64,000 bases of DNA from assembly GCA_026936335.1 (NCBI GenBank), contig JAPMXV010000004.1:310001-374000 (forward strand). Reading direction: 5' to 3'. Shown here piece by piece: positions 9,075 through 20,200 of this stretch. The notes under the pieces were generated by a model. It searched no databases and had not been told where the DNA came from. It was given only the letters and a program-made list of their open reading frames with translations. The stretch comes from Mantamonas sphyraenae (Eukaryota; CRuMs; Mantamonadidae). Positions within the stretch are counted from its first letter, which is position 1. Each line of letters begins with the position of its first letter. Made by a program: the position numbers and the translations under genes.

Positions 9075-11314
9075 TCACAATGCCATCGCCCGCACTTGCT
9101 CATCCACATACTTGTCGATCTTCTTGCGCACATCCTCCGTAAAGTGCAGGTTCTTCTTGTGCTTCTTGCACCACTTTTCCTCCTTTGCCACAATCGTCTT
9201 TGTGAACTTTTTCGTCAACTGTTTCAGCTCCTCCTCGTCTCGGATCTTGCCCTGGTTCATCGCACTCACCAGCAGCTTGCGGATCACCTTGCTTGCCTTT
9301 TCGTGGAACCTCTGCATCCGTTCCTTCTTCTCCTTGCTCATCGGCTTCTTCATAGCCGCCCTCTTCTCCGCCTCCTCAGCCTCCTTCTTCAGCTTTGCCG
9401 CCTCCTCCGCAGCATCCATCACCTCTTTGCCTCCTCCACCTGCACTTCCTCCTCCCAATCCACGGTTGCGCTCCATGTTGCGCTTGGCTTCCTGCAATTG
9501 CGCCAAGTCCACCATAAAGTTTGACGATCCGCTCCCGTCGCCACTGCTCATGCTGCTCATGCTGCTCATGCTGCTCATGTGTGACAAATCGCTGTCTTCA
9601 CGTCTGAATTTGGCTGGCGTGTACGTGCTGCCTCCTCCTCCTGCCCCGCCGCCCAGCGAGTTGCGCGACCGCGACCCACCTTCGTGTGTAGGCATCGGTC
9701 CACCCGAGTGCAGCATGGCCATGCGTCGTCCCAGCAACTGCACTGCGCTGCTGCTGCTCGTTGGCGTCCCTGCTGCTGCTGCTGCTGCCGCCGCCGACGA
9801 CGATGATGACGATGCACTGCCCCCTTCCAGCATGCTGCGCTTGCGCTCGGGCGTGCTGTACATCTCCTCGCCTCCGCTCACGCTGTTTTCGCTGTCCAGA
9901 TCTATGCGCTTGCGTTTGATGCGCATTGTGTTCCACTTGTGTGCACTCTCCCAATCTTGCATCAGCCGTGCGCACACCTCTTTGCTTTCGCTCGTGTGGC
10001 CCGACGGGTCACTGGCCTCCTTTTCCGTTGCCTCTACATGCAGCTTCTTGACCATGTCGTACAGCTGCAACTCTGCCAGCTCCTCCTTGCTCACTTCTGC
10101 GTGTTGCAGCACCGTCAGCGTGTTCAGCACAATTGCGTCCCCTGGCGTCACCACACGCATACGCAGGATCTTGGCCAGGTTGCGCATGACTCCTTGCTGT
10201 GCACACAGTCTAGCAAGCACCTGCGACGACTCGGTGCGTCCAATCACTCGCATCACCTGTACCAGGTCCATGTCGTTGTTCTTGCGCTTGCGAATGATGT
10301 TTGCCAACTCTTTCAGCTGCTCCTCGCTCAGCCAGTCTTTCAGGCCATCCTTGCCATCCTGCTGGTACTGTGCCATCAGCGTCACGATGTTGCCGTGCTC
10401 CACACTGCTGTCCACCTGTTCCACAAGCTGCATCCCCAATTCGGCATCTTCTTCAGACACCCCTCGCATCTCCTTCTGGGCAACGCTGCCGATGACCCCG
10501 CGGCAGTTGGCACTCCCGCAGAAACATTCCTGGTTCTCCTCGCCGTATCGCTCAAATTGGTAGTCAAACGTAAGCTCTTCGCCAGCCGCCACGTCCCTGA
10601 TCGCAAAGAAGCCCACGCGCAGTTCGCCCTTCACCTGCCACTTTTGGGTCTCGCAGTTTGGGTCGCAGCTGTGGTTGATGAACCGCGAGATGTTGCCCAT
10701 GCGAGACGCGTCCAGGTACTCGTTCGACGTCAGCGACATGAAGTAAAAGTGCTCGCTGTTCTCGGCGTACTCTGTCGCACGCGCCGCAAAGATGGCCTGG
10801 TTGATCACTTCGCCACAGTACTCAATCACAAACTCGCCCTTGGCCAGCTCCCGTGTCGAACGCAGCCCTCGGCCCTTCTTCTCTGTCTGTGTCCTCAGTT
10901 GGCGTCAGTTGCCTGCCACTCGCCTCTCTTGCTTCGCGCCCTTTGCGCGCGCATTTTCACTACCCGCGCCCCTCTGTCCACGCCCCTGTCACCTACGTGG
11001 AACACCTCCAGGTGGCCGATGTCTGCCGTCGAAAACTGCTGGTTTTTGCATGCTTTGCCGTTTGGACAGCACTTGGGATGGCATTCCAGCCTGCTCTCTC
11101 GGTTCAGACACGATTCGGTCCCGCACAGCGTCTCCTCTGTGCACTCGCACACCATCACCTCCGACCGCTTCAGTTTAGCTGGCTTTCGGTGCACAAAGAT
11201 GTTCTCTGTGATGTTGCTGTATCGCGTCGATTGGTCGTCCGCAAGTTTGCGAGCCGCAAGCTCGTCCTGCGTCGAGCCCAACGCTTCTGTGTTTTGTGTT
11301 TGTTCCACCTCCAT
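9075..11314 (-). CDS. SETD2: SETD2/Set2-type histone H3K36 methyltransferase
   Basis: Methylates H3K36 on transcribed chromatin. Exons 10997-11314 and 9075-10886 (minus) encode 709 aa. The junction VFH-TEKKGRGLRS matches the AWS-SET boundary of SETD2 (ILTEKKGWGLRA). Order: AWS about 54-94 (CECTEETLCGTESCLNR, LECHPKCCPNGKACKN); SET about 95-220 with NHSCDPNC (N177-C184) and FDYQF (F213-Y215); post-SET CFCGSANC about 227-234; a TFIIS-N/LW-like helical region that includes the VLNTLTVLQHA helix; Ser/Gly-rich linkers with poly-Ala and MSS repeats; and an SRI domain over the last 85 residues (ELKQLTKKFTKTIVAKEEKW), which in Set2 binds phosphorylated RNA polymerase II. No WW domain is visible. The 110-nt intron has a GTAGGT donor and ACTGAC near the acceptor. 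The start at 11314 is the first ATG; an upstream exon cannot be excluded. Confidence 0.92.
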
Positions 11315-11423
11315 TAGCTTTGTCTGTTCTACACAGTGTGTGTTTATGTGTGTGGTGTGTGGGGTGGGATGGGTGGCCTCTCGGTTGGCAAATTTGGCTG
11401 CCCAGAGCGACGCACGCACAGCG

Positions 11424-13211
11424 TCAATTCTCCAACAGTTCCAATGCACGGCTGGCGTCCACCGTCTCCACGTGGCCCGAACGCCTATCTTGCACCTCGT
11501 ACGCATCGGATGCCAGCGTCTTTGCTGACACAACCACGACCTTTGGGTATCCCACAAGCGCCGCATCCGTCAACTTGACCCCGGCGCCCAGGCGGCGGTC
11601 GTCCAAAATGACATCGTCTGCATTGGGCATGAGAGAGTGCAAGCGCAGCGCATGGTCCATCAGCTCGCCGTTGATGCCTTCGTCCAAGGCCTTTTTCGTG
11701 TGCAACAGCGGTACAATGGCTGTATGGAACGGAGCCAGCGACGCGTTCCAACGTATCCCCTGTGCGTCGTGGTTGGTCTCGATCATGGCCGCCACAATGC
11801 GTGTCAAGCCCAGACCGTAGCATCCCATGTGCATGGGAGTGGCGCTTCCATTGGGACCCGGCACACACGCGTCCAGTTTCGTCGAGTAGTGTGTGCCCAG
11901 GAGGAAGATGTGGCCCACCTCGATGCCACGACGCTCTTGCAGCCGTCCATGGTTACATTCTGGACAGGTGTCGTCGTGTCTGGCCGTACGCACGTCTGCG
12001 TGCAAGGCAGCGTCACCCACGCGTTCGTGTGTGCATTGTACATCAATCACGTGCACCGTTTCCTTGTCCGCGCCTTTGCTCACATCCAAAGCGCCCACTG
12101 CCTTGGTAAGCTTGACTGTGTTGACCTCATCGCCATGGGCCAGCGTCACGCGCACGCGTTGTCCGCCCACCTCCATGTCGACATCCTGGACGCCGCCACT
12201 GGACGCAGGCGCTGTGCCGCGTGCCATTTCTACATTGGCTGCGTAGGAGCAGCTGGAGCAGCTCAGGAGGGTGTCTTCGCCCACGTCGGACAAGACATGA
12301 AACTCGTGCGAGCGGATCCCACCGATGTTGCCGTTGTCTGCTTCGACCATGGCCCAGTCCAGCTCCAGTGTGTTCATGATGTTTGTGTAGCTGTCCATCA
12401 TCACCTCGTACGTTTCCTCCGCGCCGCTCATGTCCTTGTCGAACGAGTACATGTCCTTCATCAAAAACTCGCGCGCACGCATCATGCCAAACCGGGGTCG
12501 TACTTCGTCGCGGTACTTGCGACCTGTGATCCACGCGTCCATCGTTGTGAGCGGGAATCGAGCACGTGTCGAGTCTTTATGTGAGCTGCCGCCGGTGCTG
12601 CAAGGCCGTCTGCCACAAAGTCACTCACCAATTTGGTACAGGCGAAGCGGGAGTTGCTCATGCGATGTCACACAGGTGCGCACAATGTCTGTGATGCACT
12701 CTTCGTGTGTCGGTCCCAAGCAGTATTCGTGGCCAGTTCTATCGTGCAGGCGGATGAGCTCCTTGCCTGTGCTCTCCCACCGCCCTGTCTCCTTCCACAG
12801 GTCGCCCGACAACATGATTGGCATGGAAAGCTTCGTACATCCTGCATGTGTGTGTGCGCGCGCATGTTCATGTGTGTGTGAGTGTTGTCGCGTGAGCACA
12901 AGTAGCTCCAACCTCCTTACCTGCTTGCTGCAGTTCTGTGTCCACAATGTCCTCCAACTTGTCCAATGTGCGCACCCCGAGTGGCAAGATGGAATAAATG
13001 CCATTGGATGACTGTGTACGTCCCCCTCTGTGTCAGGGTCCTTGGTGCGCCTTCCACTGCGAGTGCATGCTCCTCCTCACACACCTACCCGACGCATCAT
13101 GCCAGCACGCAGCATCAACTGGTTGCTCACAATCAGATCGTCGCTGACAGACCTCAGCGTGGGAATGAAGAAGCGCGATACAAGCGCTGGGCCTTTGTTA
13201 CTTGTGCTCAT
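11424..13211 (-). CDS. PARS2: Prolyl-tRNA synthetase, bacterial/mitochondrial type (PARS2-like)
   Basis: Class II synthetase charging tRNA-Pro, of the short prokaryotic type lacking the YbaK editing insertion, as in mitochondrial enzymes. Exons on the minus strand are 13089-13211, 12921-13011, 12629-12841 and 11424-12523, giving 508 aa. The exons join as [45 protein letters not shown] and [19 protein letters not shown], each matching bacterial ProRS across the splice. Motif 2 ([16 protein letters not shown]) and motif 3 ([17 protein letters not shown]) are intact, as are GPTHEE and the anticodon-binding C-terminus ([20 protein letters not shown]). Donors are GTAGGT, GTAAGG and GTGAGT. The N-terminus is short for a mitochondrial presequence but has SRFFIP directly after it. 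The small insertion with [13 protein letters not shown] is typical of the group. Confidence 0.9.
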
Positions 13212-13263
13212 CTCGCGTGTCGCTTGTCTCGGGCAAAAACGCTGCTTGTGCCGTCGCTCATGC

Positions 13264-14195
13264 CTACTCTTCCTTTTCCAACTCCTCCAGCTCCTGCAAC
13301 TCTTCTTCTTCCACCACCACCTTGATCGGATCCCTGCTCTTGGGCTTCCTGCCGCTCATGAGGAAGGAGTCAAAGTCAATGCCGCTGCCGCTGCCACTGT
13401 GGCTGCTCGAAGACGATCCTTTGTCTGTGCTGTTCATCACCACCTCAATTTCCAGAGAGCGTCCGTTGAACGAAAGGCCCCGGAAACGGCTGCTGGCCAG
13501 CATGGCGTCCTTGCGGCGCACCATGTCCACCGACGCCTCTCCACCTCGGTACAGCTTGACACCGACCACCTGGCCCACCTCAGAGAACAGCACTTCCAAG
13601 TCCTCACGCGTCAGACTTTCATCCACGTTGTGCAACTCCAATGTGGCTTCTGGGCGCGGCTTCCGCTTCGGATTGATCCAGCCCTTGCGAGGGCGCCCTG
13701 TGCCCCTCTCGCTTCGTGTCAGCTCCCTCCCGTTCTGTTCACTCTCTTCCTCTGCACCCACACACACGCCCGACACACGATCTCGAGCGACCCACCTGTT
13801 CCGTTGCGGCCCTTGCCGTCGATGCGCACCACGCCACGGCGTACCGAGCGGTTCGACTGAGAGCTCGTCGTCGCTGTCGCTCGACGCCCTTGGCCGCCCT
13901 GCTGCGTCCGGTGCACAACGCGTCCACCCGCGGTTCGCCCATTGCTGCTTCCCTGATCACCTCCCCTGCGTCCACCGCCTCCCTGGTTGCGTTGGTTGCC
14001 CCGTGGTTCGTTGTACGGCCGCGAAAGAGTCTGCTTCTGCTTCCCTTCTCGCTTCTCCTTTCCGCTGCCGCTGCTCTTCTTGCTGCTTTCCTGCTTCTCG
14101 CTCTTCTTCTTGCGATCCTTGGCCTGCTTCTCCTTGATCAAAGAGTCCAGCGACAGGGACATCTTCTTCTTCAGCTCCTCCTCGTTGGTTGACAT
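13264..14195 (-). CDS. ALYREF: ALY/REF-like mRNA export adaptor with RRM
   Basis: Probable TREX mRNA-export adaptor. Exons 13796-14195 and 13264-13697 (minus) encode 277 aa. The N-terminus has a helical motif, KMSLSLDSLIKEKQ, resembling the UAP56-binding motif of ALYREF (DMSLDDIIKLNR). A basic Lys- then Arg/Gly-rich stretch follows (residues about 30-133) and then one RRM at about 151-222 (ATLELHNVDESLTREDLEVLF, FRGLSFNGRSLEIEVV). The C-terminus is acidic (EEEELQELEELEKEE), unlike the helical tail of human ALYREF, so another REF-type protein is possible. The acceptor at 13698 has GCTGAC just upstream and gives a 98-nt intron; an alternative acceptor at 13752 would leave only 44 nt. The start codon is 40 bp from that of the divergent huntingtin homologue. 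Confidence 0.75.
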
Positions 14196-14235
14196 GCTCG
14201 GCTCCCGCGTTTTCCGGTGGTTCTTCCAACGCATC
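14196..14235. promoter_or_regulatory. 40-bp divergent promoter, ALY/REF / huntingtin
   Basis: Outward-facing start codons at 14195 and 14236 leave only 40 bp, the tightest divergent pair in the window. An in-frame ATG for the plus gene at 14194 overlaps the ALY start codon; I prefer 14236. Confidence 0.35.
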
Positions 14236-17200
14236 ATGTCAGCCTCGAGCGCAACGACCCCGTTGGCTGGCGCATCATCTTCGGCCAATGCGTCTCTCAA
14301 GGCCGAAAAGATCAACGTGTGCCGCCTGCTTGCCTCCAAACTCACCGACGAGGACAACTTCACAAAGTCAGACTTTGCCAGCACCCTCTCGGACGGCATC
14401 CGGTCCCTCCTCAAGGCCATGGGCGACGAAAGTGACGTCGACGTGCGTTTTGTTGCCAACGAGAGCTTCACCCAAGTGCTCGGCGTCCTGGTGCACACGT
14501 ACTCGGAAACCATCCTCCTCGCCCTCTTCAAGGCACTCAGGGCCGGCCGCAGCAGCGGTACCAGTGTTCGCGCACGTGCTGCAGCCCTCACGCATTTTGG
14601 AGCTTTGGCACGGTTCATTGTACCCAAGCAGAGCAAGGCCTTTGCAGCTGCCCTGTGTGGTGATCTCTTTTCGCTTCTGGCCGATCACGAACCCCTCTTT
14701 CTAGTGCGTGTCACCGCCGTTCCCCTCTTCTTGCGCTCATCCAGCAAATGGACATGCTGTCTCCACTCGATTGGCTCACACTGACACCACCCATCTCCAC
14801 CCCGCAGGACGCCCTTCCGCTGGCGTTGACACAGGTGCTGCAAGCGATCGGCAGCTACTTTGCACGCGACGACCTTGGGGGGCTCGTGCGTGCGTTGGTC
14901 AACCTCCTCGACAAGGTGGAAGATGGTAGGTGCATGAGCGTGGTCATTGCGGTGCATGCTTTCGTGCGCTCAGTCCAACCCATCTCCTGACACACGTTCT
15001 GGTTTCGCAGACAAGAGCAATCGCAACATCAGCGCCTGCCTGGGCACACTGCTGCGCAACAGCCCTCACATTCTTATCTCTGAGGTTGCAGAGAGCCTTT
15101 TTACGCGCGTGCACACCTTTCTGGACCATTTCAACACCATTGGCACTGCCGAGGGAGACGGACAGGGCGAGGAAGGCCTCAATCTGCTCGATACGTCTGC
15201 GTCGAGCACAAGCAGCACAGGAGACAGTGGCGACACAGCTACACAGCACCGTGGCAATCTGGCATGCATCGACGCTGTCATCCGCGGGTGTCGCCACACA
15301 GAAGAGCGGCTGTCGCTGCACAAAGGCTCGCTCTTGGCTCCGTACTGTCCGCTGCTGTGGGATTATGTCATGGAGTGTGTGCTCCACAGCGACCATTCCG
15401 TGTCTGTGGACGCTCTGGACACCATGTTTACGCTGATCAAGTTTCACGAGCGTGTCGGAAGCGACACGCGCCAGGCAACCACCACAGCCATTTCCACGGC
15501 CGATCTTGTTGTCAATGTGCTGCGCAACAGCGAAGCACGCATCACCACAAAGGTTTCTGCCATGCGTGTGCTCGTCCCACTGGCCATGGCATACCCCCTC
15601 GTCCTGGTCGCCCAGTTTACATCGGCCGCCAGCGAGTCGGAACTTGACGGCACCGACAACATCATTCTCGATGTGCTGCTTTCGTACACCCTTCATGACG
15701 ACCCACGTCTGCGCGGCACCTGCTTTGTGGTCATTGGTGCCTGGATTGCCACCGTACTCGAGTTTATGCCCTTGTACGTGAGCAAGCACAACTTGGTCAT
15801 CCAGAGCACCTTTCTGCCGCTCCTGCTCAACGACGCCCTGTTGGACAGCGACGCCACGGTTGTCAGACAAGGCCTCGAAGCCGTCTCCTTCATCATGGAA
15901 CCTTTGTTCAAGTCAGAGTGGGCAGCGTGGACAGTGCTGTTTGTCCGTCGCTCCCTCGGTCTGCTGCGCTCCAACTATTGGCTTGTGCGAGCTCAGTCCA
16001 TGCGGTTGCTGTGTACAAAGATCCCATTTGATGTGATGGCCTACCTGGAACGCTTCCAACAGCAGCAGATTGTGCAGGTTGCGGGCAACCTTCGTGGGGA
16101 CGAAGCCAGCGCACAGCCCTGGCCCAAGGGAGCCAACTCCTGCCAAAGCCTGCTCCTGCGTGCCTTACATGACATGCTGGGCCACGAGGACAGTAAGATT
16201 GTCAGCAGCGCTTGCCGTGGCCTTGCGTCGCTTGTGCCCAACCTGTACTTTGCCAGCGAGTTCCAGCTGGCAAATGACATCGAGTGTCAAGAGCAACTGC
16301 TGGCCCGCTTTGCCAAACGAGCCATCCACCGTTTCTCCATAGTGGCCAATTACAGCTCGCCGGAGTGGCTGGACGACGCTTGCGGCTTTGACGCCGCCGT
16401 GCGAGCTGACACGATGGAGAACTCCTCGGATATCACGCACCAGGCAGTGTTGCCTGCACACGAATTCGATGGCGAATACCACGAACGTGTGGCTTCGAAC
16501 CTTTCGCACATCATCCCTCAGCTCATTCGCCGTTGCGGCGCGTTGAACAACCGCCACGTCGTACGAGGCACCTTTCAGGCCATCCGCGTCCTCACCTCGG
16601 TCTATGACGCTGATGCACGGTACAACTTTGCTGCTGGACACACGCAGTGGCAGTTTGACCACACTTTTGCCAACCTGTTTCGCAATACGGGCCCCATTGT
16701 GCACCAGCTCAACAGCCACTTTGGCAACGACGTCAAGGTGTTTGGTCTGCCCCGCAGCGGCACCCATGTGTACTTTGACGACTTGGTGCCCCTCATCACC
16801 GACCGGCTGTTGTCCACGTCGATGGGCACGGATCTGGCCTTGCATTCGGACATGCTGCGTCTGATCGGCAACCTGTTCCCCAAAAACGGCAAGGGCTTTG
16901 AGATCTACGCCGAGCCTGTGTTGCGCCACGTGCTTCGTGTGCTCAACATTTGCGCACACATCATGTTTGACCTGCCGGTGGCGGCATCCAAGGTGGGAGT
17001 GGGCACCACAGCGTCCGAGTCGTCGCCCGTGTCTGGACAGACGAGCCGCGACGTTTCTCTGAGTCACTTTGCACACGAACCAGCCTATTTGGCGCTGTAT
17101 GACGTACTCAAGCGTGCCTACTCGCCCATGACGGCCATGGCAAGTGACGACCATGCCTTCAAGCAGATGCAACGCAGCGCATTGCACACGCTCTCGGTGG

Positions 17201-20200
17201 TCATTCTCAACCTGGGCCCACGTGCGAGCGCGCATGCAGAGGACATTTTGCATGTCATGGCGCACCATATGGTCTCCCAGCCCATCTTGGTCATCGAAAG
17301 CATCCGCAAACTGTTCTTTTCCGTGTTTGGTCCTCCGTCCGAGTACGAGCTGTCCATCATGGAAGGCGGCAGCGGTAGCAGCAGCGGCAGCAGCAGTCGA
17401 AGTGACACAGGCTCAGCGTCGTCGTCGTCGTCGTCGCCGGGGAAGGGCAAACTGACACGGCAAAACAGCGCTGCGTGGTTGCAGATGTCCATGAGCGATC
17501 ATGGTGGCAACAGCACGTCCAACGTGGCCCATTTGTACAACGCTTTGTTTTCGGGCTCTCGTATGCACAGTGTTGCCAGCACACCGCAGCTGGAGCAGCT
17601 GATGAACCAGGAGGTGCGCGATGAGAGCGCACTGGCAAAAGAACTGGATCGCGGCTTGGAGAGCGATGACGACGACTCGTTCACGCTGTTGTCACGCCAG
17701 GACTCGGTGGTGCAGGAGGCCATTGCAGATAGCGGCACGGCGCCGCAGCAGGATTGGCCCGCACGATCCGAGTCGCTTCGCTTTCTGGAGACCTTCCGCA
17801 AGAATTCGCACTTTTTCCTGAGCGACGCCAGTGCTGCAGTGGCTGCGGTTTCAGAGTCGGAACAAGACAGAGCTGACGGGGAATCAAGCGACGCGGGTCG
17901 GGAAATGGCCTTTCAGGACATGCAAGGGGCTGAGGGGGACGAGACACGGGACGATTCTCCCGGAGCAGCTTCGGCTGCAAGAGCGAGCCCCAGCATACGA
18001 CGTGCGTTTTCGCCGTCTGTTGGGGCGGGCGTGTACAAACAGTACAACCAATCACCTGCCAAAGGGACCGCGAACGGTGAGCTGCTCGGGCGTGGCGAAA
18101 AGCCGCATCCATACCAGATCAAGATGCAGGAGACGCACAAAGACCTGATGCGGCAGTTCCAGCCACTTGTGGCAGTGGGGATGCGCATGTACAGACAGAG
18201 CAACGACGTGGAGGTGCAAGTGGCGTTGCTGGGATTGTTGTCTCAGCTGATTGCGGCGCGCATCGACTTTCGCGCGCTGGACCGTGACGACGTCTTTCTA
18301 CAGTTTGTGTGTCAACAAGCTCGAGAAATCAACCAGAGGGTGACGGATCCGGAGCGGTTGTTGCCAGTGATCATGGATTTTCTGTCCAAACTCATCCTGG
18401 TCAAAGCGCACCCGTCGGAGTCGATGGATGCGGACAAGCTGCTTGACATGGTGATGGCACTGATCGACAACCCGGCTGTGGATGCAGACACGACGCTGCA
18501 CTCGCTGACAACCATGGTGTACATCCTGTACGGGCCCAAGTGGTCGCCGTCGCTCCGTGTGGACACGTCGCTGGGCATCTTGAAGGACAACGTGTTTTCG
18601 CTGGTGATCAGCAACATGCGACGCTGCAAGGGCATTCAGGTGGCGACGTACGCGTTGAAATTGGCGTCGCAGCACGAGCTCAGTGAAGACTGGCAGTTGT
18701 GCTCGGAGAAAGCGATGCAGCTGATTCTTCCGCAGCTGGCGTCAACGAAACGGGCGCTGGCAGGCATGCAAACGGAGTTGGAGGTGTGCAAGGTGCAGCA
18801 ACTGTTTGACAGCATGGACAAGAGTATCCTGGACACAGAGTTTCTGCTGAGCATGGTTGTGGAACTCGCAGGAATGGTGACGACCGATGTTTTGGGTGGC
18901 ATGGCGTCGCCACAGCGGCAGCACGGCCAGCAGGAGGCAGAGGAGGAAGCGAGGCATTCGCTGTTCAAGCAGAGACTGCAAGGGGACCAAGTGCCGTGGC
19001 TATTCAACAGTCTGCTGGCCGTGCGGCTGATGACGTTGTACAACAGCGCAGATTTGGTGGCGACGCTGAAGGAACTGATGGACAAGGCTCAGCACAGACG
19101 AAGTGCAGAAAGCGTACTGCAAGGGGTGCTTTCTGAGGAGCAGCTGGGGGAGTGGCACAGCGCATGGAGCGGGGAGGACCTGCTTGTGAGGTTGATGCTT
19201 GCGTTTGTTGTCAGCATTGTGCGCGGCGTGCTTGGAAGAGGTAACCGCGCTCTGAGTGCGGAGGTAGGCTATGCGCTGTTCCACATGGTGCACACGAGCA
19301 ATGTGCTGATCCGAATGGTGGTGGACTCGACGAGCACGGGAGTTGTGCAACGCACGCTTCTGGAGCCGATTGTGGGCTCGTTGACGCGTGCTGTGTTTGG
19401 CAATGTGTCTTCGGGAGAATGGGAGCCGGATCTTGTGGTGGCCACGTGCCATCTGGTGTCGTTCTTGGACGCGTGCGTGGAGGAGAATGCGCAAACGTCG
19501 GCCAACTTGTGGATGGCGTGTATGCCTGCGAATCTGGAGGCAGAGATTAGCCGTACGGGTCTCGTGTCGCACGTGCTGTCCAACCCCATTGTGCTTGCAT
19601 TCAGTCACAGCGTGACGGGCCGCCGAGAGAACGGGTGTGCGGTGAACATGGAGGAGCTGTCGAGCGACTCGCGTCGAGAGTCACTGCCGTTGATCCTGAT
19701 TAATCTCAGCCGGCTGGTGGACTATGCGTCCGTGAGACAATTGACACAAAGTGTTGTGCAAGATCGAAAGGCGGTGGACATGATGGTGGCGCTGTTGGAG
19801 CAGGAGCTTGAGAGCTTGGAGGTTGCGGGACGTGCAGCTGCGCGACGCATGCAAATGCTACAGACGCTGGAGTTGCTCCCGGATGCGCACATGGTGGCCC
19901 ACTTGCGGTTTGTGATTGTGTGGATGATGGATTCGTGCCAGCTGGGACTGCGAGCAGCTGCAGCGAGCTACGTCGAGCGGCTGTGTACAGGCCAAGGCAG
20001 GGAAGGGATGAGTGAGGAAGAGGTGGAACGGACATTGGACGCGTATGTGGCACTGAAACGCAGCAGGAGGTCGACACATATGGACGGCGTGCTGGACAGA
20101 TGGAGTGGGGGCCGATTGACAGAGCGGACAGAGGCAGCCACAGGTGTGGGTGGCGCAGAAGACGGAGGATTCGAGGCGTTTGTGATGCACAGGTGCACCA

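Noticed and set aside
13752-13795. A 44-nt intron in the ALY/REF-like gene using the acceptor at 13752
   Set aside because: Shorter than every other intron here (74 nt or more). The acceptor at 13698 has GCTGAC at a proper distance and keeps the same frame.
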